Below are positions 59,266 through 64,000 of a stretch of DNA of 64,000 bases, in pieces; position 1 is the first letter of the stretch; each line of letters starts with the position of its first letter. The notes beneath the pieces are model-generated. The model saw only the letters and a list, made by a program, of their open reading frames with translations, searched no databases and had not been told where the DNA came from. The DNA comes from Stictocephala bisonia (lineage: Eukaryota > Arthropoda > Insecta > Hemiptera > Membracidae). The stretch spans positions 362,012-426,011 of the forward strand of contig JAQJVL010000154.1 of the NCBI GenBank assembly GCA_035578905.1, written 5' to 3'. A program made the position numbers and the translations under genes.

Positions 59266-59993
59266 ATGTCTTCGTATACAGTGTCCTTTACAGGGAATTC
59301 ATCAACATTGCGCAGTGTACTTTTTCCTGCGTTAAGATTGCAAAAAGGTAAATTGTGGGAAGCAGCACTGCTGGATTTTACAACGTACAACTCTATTCCA
59401 AACGTAACAGAAAACGTTAATAATAAACGTCATTACTCTAAAAGTGTTGACAACAATGGAAAGGTAATGAAACTTGAAGAATTGCAATTACCAACAGGTT
59501 CATATGAGATAGATGATATAAATAAAATGTTACAAGGAAAGCTTGGTAAAGAAAACATTTCAATTACAGGCAACAACAACACTTTAAAAACGGAGATAAA
59601 ATCCAAATATATTATAGATTTTAGCAAGGAACATTCAATTGGTGGTTTATTAGGTTTTCCTAAATCAACGCCAATGCTAAAACCGAATGAGCGGTACACC
59701 GGTGAAAACACTGTGAATATTCTAAACACTGTGAATACGCTATCAATGTTGTATGTAATATTGTACAAGGATTATACAAAAATGGAGAAAATAGTCACAT
59801 ATTGCATACTTTCTACCCATCCGTTCCACCAGGTTTTAAAATTATTGAGAAACCTAATAATCTCGTGTACTTGCCGCTGAACACCAGTTACGTCTCAGAC
59901 ATCGTCCTGGACATAGTGGATCAAGACGGAAACACTATTGACTTTAGAGAAGAGACTATTACTGTCAGGATTCATTTAAAAGCAAACGTGTAA
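59266..59993 (+). pseudogene. Minor capsid (penton-like) protein, one frameshift
   Basis: ATG 59266 (MSSYTVSFTGNSSTLRSVLF). It carries the N-terminal pattern of Polinton minor capsid proteins: LWEAALLDFTTYNSIPNV, then LPTGSYEIDDINKML, ISITGNNNTLKTEI and SIGGLLGFPKS. A one-base deletion near 59735-59747 breaks the frame. The correct frame from there to 59993 contains FYPSVPPGFKIIEKPN, NLVYLPLNTS and DIVDQDGNTIDFREETIT, ending in a basic HLKANV. Family known as single-jelly-roll vertex protein (PX). Confidence 0.85.
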
Positions 59994-60003
59994 AAATAAT
60001 TAA

Positions 60004-60231
60004 ATGGGATTATCTTTTAAAAAGACGGGATCAAGTATTAATAGAGCCAGTAGCTCATTGACAGCTGACGAGTTAACAAGTGATAATCGTCAATTTCTAG
60101 AAGATTTAGGATTTAAAATAAAAGACTATGGATATTCTGGATATAACCCACGGTCCAACATTCGACGAGAGCCTTTGGGAGAAGGAGTATCATACACACA
60201 ACCCTTACGCTTCATCGAAATTAAACAATAA
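60004..60231 (+). CDS. Small protein overlapping the major capsid start
   Basis: ATG 60004, 75 codons: MGLSFKKTGSSINRASSSLT, then TSDNRQFLEDLGFKI. It overlaps the major-capsid ORF by 104 bp in another frame. Comparable small ORFs with a NRxFLxxLGF motif occur before the capsid gene in insect Polintons as I recall them (not verified). The C-terminal half may just be capsid shadow. Confidence 0.45.
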   Translation: MGLSFKKTGSSINRASSSLTADELTSDNRQFLEDLGFKIKDYGYSGYNPRSNIRREPLGEGVSYTQPLRFIEIKQ

Positions 60232-61355
60232 TGATGAAATTCGTATCCCTATTCAGCAACAAGACATCTACACTCTACCATCAGAGAGCTATCTCTATGT
60301 CGAAGGGAAAATTACCAAGAAGGTTGGAATAACGACTGGAAGTACTGTACCTTTTATCAATAATCCTATAGCCTATTTGTTTGATGAAATCAGGTATGAA
60401 TTATCAGGTGTTACTGTTGACTCTACTAAAAATTTGGTATTGCCACAACATTGAAAGGATTAACATCTATAACTCCGAATGAAAGCTGCTTTCTGCAAGT
60501 AGCAGGATGGATTGCACCAAAAAAGAAAGTATTGCGCCAAACAGTGATGGGAGTTTTGATTTTCATATACCACTAAAACTTTTGCTAGGTTTTGCTGAAG
60601 ACTACAAACGAATAATCATCAACGTTAAACAAGAATTAGTGCTTTTACGCACACCAAACGATAAAGATGCAATTGTAGCCCCTGCAGGCGCTACCAATGA
60701 CAACTTAGAATGGAGCTTAACCCTACAGAAAGTTGTATGGAGAGTACCGCACCTAAGACTATCAGATACTCATAGAATTACTTTGCTAAAACAGCTGAAG
60801 GCGGATCGTGACATTGTTCTACCTTTCAGAAGTTGGGAATTGCATGAATATCCAATTCTCCCTGCAACGCAACGACACTCGTGGACTGTAAAGACATCAA
60901 CTCATTTAGAAAAGCCTAGATATGTAATATTTGGCATGCAAACTAATCGAAGAAACAACATAACAGCTAACGCAGGACAATTTTATCATTGCAAGTTGAC
61001 AAATTGTAAACTGTTTTTAAATTCACAATTTTTTCTATATGACAACTTACTTATTTCCTTTGATAAGAAAAGATATAGTGTGTTGTATGAAATGTACGCA
61101 CGGTTCCAGAACTCATATTATGGTAAAATAAACACGCCACTGTTGTCTCCTGAAGAATTCAATTCCATAGCGCCTATTGTAGTAATAGATTATTCTAAAC
61201 AAAATGAATCTGTAAAATCGTCTAGTGTTGATATAAAGTTAGAACTTGAGTTTGAAGCCAATGTCCCGAACAATACAAGTGCGTACTGTTTGATTCTACA
61301 TGACAAGATCGTGACATATACGCCTTTAACAGGAGTTGTTAAAATGGTATTGTAG
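60128..61355 (+). pseudogene. Double-jelly-roll-type major capsid protein, two frameshifts
   Basis: ATG 60128 (MDILDITHGPTFDESLWEKE). First roll: IRIPIQQQDIYTLPSESYLY, FINNPIAYLFDEIRYELSGV. One-base deletions near 60440-60452 and 60510-60522 (A6 run) move the frame twice, to the one ending at 61355. Later blocks: IPLKLLLGFAEDYKRIIINV, LPFRSWELHEYPILPATQRH, PRYVIFGMQTNRRN, YEMYARFQNSYYG, IVVIDYSKQNESVKSS, and an AYCLILHDKIV-type C-terminus. These match the Polinton PY hexon-like capsid. Total length is about 410 codons, somewhat short of other Polinton capsids as I know them. Confidence 0.9.
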
Positions 61356-61393
61356 GAAAAGATTTAAAATTGTTCTTTATTCTCTAAAGAGGG

Positions 61394-61402
61394 TATAAAT
61401 AG
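61394..61402 (+). promoter_or_regulatory. TATA box
   Basis: TATAAATAG 73 nt before the ATG at 61467, with a TTAGT-type initiator about 30 nt downstream. Confidence 0.65.
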
Positions 61403-61466
61403 CTGAACTGTGCACACATTTTTAGTTAGTCACGAGCTGTGATAGAGACAACACTGCACATCCACC

Positions 61467-62210
61467 ATGAGTGACACTTCAGAGACACCATTATTGGATA
61501 ATGGAATGGAAGAGTCGACAACCGTTGAAGCAGAGGAGCAAAACGCAAAGGTTATAAACAAGAAGAAAAGGAAGATTGAACATGAAGCTCCGATTACGCT
61601 TTTAGCAGAAGTTTTTCTCCGAGTTATGTACCCTATATCGACTTGTATGAGTAAATGTTTATCTGCAGGTCTTGTTAAGTCTTTGGGATATTTACCTACT
61701 GTTATCTTACACCATGGACCAAAATCTGTCCAGTTTTCAGAGACGGCTTGGGACTCATTTGTCAAACATTTACACCTAATTGAATGCTATTTAGCCAACA
61801 ATATAATCGGACGAAAATCTAATGTAAGATTGTTGGATAGTGACATTGAGATTGATGTTGTTAAGCAACGTGGAGACCAGCAAGTACGAATAAGAAACTT
61901 AAGCAAACACGAAGATAAACTACAATTAACACAGCAATAATTCTTTATTTTAAATGCCATTGCTTCACCTGTAACCAGATATATAAAGCAATTAGCATTT
62001 TCAGAACCAATTCTTCGAGATTATTTAATACATACAATGGAAACACAATCTGATGTACCTATACTCTATAGTCCTATCGACACATCCATCTTTAACAGAA
62101 TCCCTTACGAAGTTGAAGTGTGGCGAGGTTTAAGAGATTATATAACTAAGCCTGACAAACAAGACCCGCAGAATGAACATATGTATTCAAAGGAGAACCT
62201 TTCAGAGTAA
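61467..62210 (+). pseudogene. Unknown protein, probably cut by in-frame stop
   Basis: ATG 61467 (MSDTSETPLLDNGMEESTTV). Acidic start, a KKKRKIE patch that could be a nuclear signal, then LHHGPKSVQFSETAWDSFVK and SDIEIDVVKQRGDQQ. TAA at 61938-61940 ends the ORF at 157 codons, but the same frame stays open to 62210 with protein-like composition (TRYIKQLAFSEPILRDYLI, RIPYEVEVWRGLRDYI). So either a stop mutation split a ~247-codon gene or there are two genes. Not recognised. Confidence 0.5.
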
Positions 62211-62352
62211 AGTGTCATACTTGTATCTGTGGGAGTAGGCCTATCTGGGGATGGTGCCCACGTTAAATAAACACCAACGCGCCGGGAACTGTACGGCATG
62301 ATATTAAAACGTAACTACCGTGGTGCGGAAACCAGTTCACTTTGTTGTTACA

Positions 62353-63024
62353 ATGAGTAACAATATACACTCAGCTTCAGTTAGATTCAGCGAAAATGTT
62401 CACATTATTAAGGAGAACCCTTGTGTGGTAGAATTCCAGGCTTTTATAGGAGATGATAAAAAGTATATTATCAACGAGTTGGTTTTTATTGATATAAATA
62501 ATGGAGTTGACTATATATTTTTATTTAAACCGCCATTTGACTTCAAAACATTAAGTAAAAGAGCGAAGATTACAAACAGATGGTTAACAAATAATTATCA
62601 TCACATCAAATGGGAAGAAGGTTTTAGCGATTATGACACCCTAGATAACATTATGTACCACTTCTGTTCAAAGTTTAAAACATTTTATACCACAGGAGCA
62701 GAAAAGCGTAATTGGATTCAATTGTTTACGTCTGGAAATGTTTATAATACAGCTATTGATAAAGCTTTTAAACTACATAGAGATATAGCATGTATTTCCG
62801 TTCAAAACCATGCACATATGTATGTCAATTGTGCGTTGAAAAAAGCTAAGCGTTTGATGGGGTTTTTACAAGATCCGTTAGATTGTTGCAGTGGTGGGGA
62901 TATTGGAGGGTATATATACACCACAACACCACTGACAATGCATCAGTATTACTCTGACTTTACAGAGGAAACATCTACATCAGCTTCAGATGGCATCTCC
63001 ACAGTACCTTCAAACTTTGGTTGA
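62353..63024 (+). CDS. Putative nuclease-like protein, unverified
   Basis: ATG 62353 (MSNNIHSASVRFSENVHIIK), intact 223 codons. Conserved-looking blocks: VVEFQAFIGDDKKYIINELV, FLFKPPFDFKTLSKRAK, NNYHHIKWEEGFSDY, TGAEKRNWIQLF, and CISVQNHAHMYVNCALKKAK. I recall similar proteins (D-x-Q-G-F ... K-E-L, F-x-x-PPF, YHG-x-x-W, G-x-EK-x-x-W, H...CAL) scattered in arthropod genomes, with an exonuclease/RNase H-like pattern; this is from memory and not verified, and here the first acid of the pattern is Glu/Gln-like. The 3' end overlaps the next ORF by 35 bp. Confidence 0.5.
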   Translation: MSNNIHSASVRFSENVHIIKENPCVVEFQAFIGDDKKYIINELVFIDINNGVDYIFLFKPPFDFKTLSKRAKITNRWLTNNYHHIKWEEGFSDYDTLDNIMYHFCSKFKTFYTTGAEKRNWIQLFTSGNVYNTAIDKAFKLHRDIACISVQNHAHMYVNCALKKAKRLMGFLQDPLDCCSGGDIGGYIYTTTPLTMHQYYSDFTEETSTSASDGISTVPSNFG

Positions 63025-63349
63025 GCAATTCAATGCTCAATCCAAATCTTCGGTGCTGCTAACGAAAAGGTGCTCAGAACTCAAAGAGCACAAGCACTAC
63101 ATCATTCACCACATTAGAAAGATTGATACAGCTGTCGGTGACGCAGTATTAGTTGCATTAAGTAATGCACCATACGTTCCAGGTGATGAACCCAAGTTTC
63201 AAGTCTTCCTACCAAAACGCTTTGTACATCTACTGCAGAATGAAAACGTGAGGAATATTCAGCTAGGAGCGCTCTATCTCATCTCCCATGGTGTGAGTGG
63301 GAACAATTATACAGAACTCTCTCATCACCTTTCATCATCTAGTCAATAG
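62990..63349 (+). CDS. Small possible OB-fold protein
   Basis: ATG 62990 (MASPQYLQTLVEQFNAQSKS), intact 119 codons. Block KRCSELKEHKHYIIHHIRKI, T-A-V-G-D, then QVFLPKRFVHLLQNENV. The L-x-x-x-x-x-Y-x-I ... T-x-x-G ... LP-x-RF pattern is like small possibly ssDNA-binding proteins in insect Polintons (recall, unverified). It overlaps the end of the preceding ORF and is followed by AATAAA at 63400-63405. Confidence 0.45.
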   Translation: MASPQYLQTLVEQFNAQSKSSVLLTKRCSELKEHKHYIIHHIRKIDTAVGDAVLVALSNAPYVPGDEPKFQVFLPKRFVHLLQNENVRNIQLGALYLISHGVSGNNYTELSHHLSSSSQ

Positions 63350-63399
63350 TTATAAGACTTTTGTATTTTTTAGTGATAAGACATGATTGTAATTGTGGA

Positions 63400-63405
63400 A
63401 ATAAA
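63400..63405 (+). terminator. Poly(A) signal
   Basis: AATAAA, 51 nt past the stop of the small ORF and 28 nt before the next TGACCTTGACCTAC motif. Confidence 0.6.
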
Positions 63406-63432
63406 CTTTACTTTTTTAAAAACTCGTTTGGG

Positions 63433-63464
63433 TGACCTTGACCTACTTTCTGTCTTGTATAAAA
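63433..63464 (+). promoter_or_regulatory. TGACCTTGACCTAC motif plus TATA box before fibre gene
   Basis: Exact motif at 63433-63446 followed by TATAAAA at 63458-63464; the ATG is at 63499. Confidence 0.65.
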
Positions 63465-63498
63465 CAGCTTGTTCCAATGGAAAGATTGTAGTGTCAGT

Positions 63499-64000
63499 AT
63501 GAGTGTGGACAAGTTTGGTCGATTTGATCAGAGTGTAGCAAAGACCTAGTCTGAGGCCCATAACGCAGTAAATGCCGCTTATGTGCAAAAGAATTGTCTA
63601 TCATTATCAGATGTAAACGATCATTATGATGCTAAAAACAGAACTATTAGAAATGTTTCCACACCCCTTCTACAGAATGATGCAGCAAATATGCAATTTG
63701 TACGGAATTATAGTTTAAAAAGGACTTCTGACATGCAATTTTCAGCTAATAACAAATTTATAAGAGAGTTGCGTGATCCAGTCTTAAATTCGGATGCTGC
63801 AACTATGGGTTTTGTTAATAGGTCGTCCTTAAAAAGGACTCATCCTGATGGAGACATTGATATAGAAGGGAAATTGCTTAGAAACCTTGGTAATCCCGTT
63901 TTACCTACAGATGCTGTTAATATGGAATATGTATTATTAAACACTCCAAGACAGCATAGTGACCATTGGACGTTTGATAATAAAAAATTGAGCAATGTTC
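63499..64000 (+). pseudogene. Fibre-like repeat protein, in-frame stop, runs off the edge
   Basis: ATG 63499 opens MSVDKFGRFDQSVAKT, then TAG at 63547-63549. The same frame is then open to the window end. It contains three ~38-residue repeats, with cores DAANMQFV (63679), DAATMGFV (63793) and DAVNMEYV (63910), each preceded by I/L-R-x-L-x-x-P-x-L and two followed by SLKRT. The P...DAVNxxYV pattern is like phage tail-fibre and viral fibre shaft repeats, so a host-attachment fibre is the likely role. The early stop indicates decay; the remainder lies outside. Confidence 0.75.

Overview
The window is AT-rich, TE-dense animal DNA, most likely arthropod and probably insect. The evidence is CR1/Jockey-type LINEs, Penelope-like elements with GIY-YIG endonucleases, a Merlin DNA transposon, (TA)n/(CA)n tracts, spliced exons of a chymotrypsin-fold gene, and a large Polinton/Maverick-type virus-like element. 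No bacterial operon, CRISPR array or rRNA is visible, and I could not identify a tRNA.

1-44.6 kb is host sequence with repeats. It holds LINE and Penelope fragments (1-3.97 kb), a nearly intact Merlin with matching terminal inverted repeats (4052-5407), a 39-bp satellite that flips orientation (6.47-8.65 kb), and a 4.4-kb head-to-head palindrome of two Penelope copies (11.05-15.47 kb). Further on are a LINE RT fragment, a small non-autonomous element (18.4-18.9 kb), a possible LTR-element remnant (about 19.8-21.5 kb), and three degenerate LINEs (24.8-27.2 kb +, 33.1-37.4 kb -, 40.2-42.4 kb -). The only host gene I can support is on the minus strand. Three in-phase exons (39.5, 37.6 and 31.9 kb) encode the C-terminal half of a chymotrypsin-fold protein whose catalytic Asp and Ser positions both look substituted, so it is probably a serine protease homologue. 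A LINE sits in one of its introns.

About 44.6-64.0 kb, running off the right edge, is a Polinton/Maverick (adintovirus-like) element. In order it carries: a minus-strand unknown gene; tandem repeats; a Pro-rich basic protein; a block of repeated hairpins; a small membrane protein; protein-primed-type DNA polymerase B; integrase with chromodomain; packaging ATPase; an unknown acidic protein; a parvovirus-like PLA2 protein; adenain-type protease; single-jelly-roll-type minor capsid; double-jelly-roll-type major capsid; an unknown; a putative nuclease-like protein; a small possible OB-fold protein; and a fibre-like repeat protein. Nearly every core gene carries one or two lesions (in-frame stop or single-base indel), so the copy looks like a decaying endogenous provirus. 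Accessory genes and noncoding structure are well preserved.

The noncoding part of the element is the most unusual. It has (a) two histone-mRNA-type 3' stem-loops directly after the basic-protein gene and a degenerate one after polB; (b) TGACCTTGACCTAC-type motifs at transcript boundaries, several of them 21-28 nt beyond a 3'-end signal; (c) seven CRE-like TGACGTCA sites spaced exactly 11 bp; and (d) a family of hairpins with an invariant 21-nt loop length and conserved loop sequence but different, complementary stems. Together these suggest an S-phase-linked expression programme plus a structured noncoding RNA, which is inference. Restored proteins are deliberately not written out.
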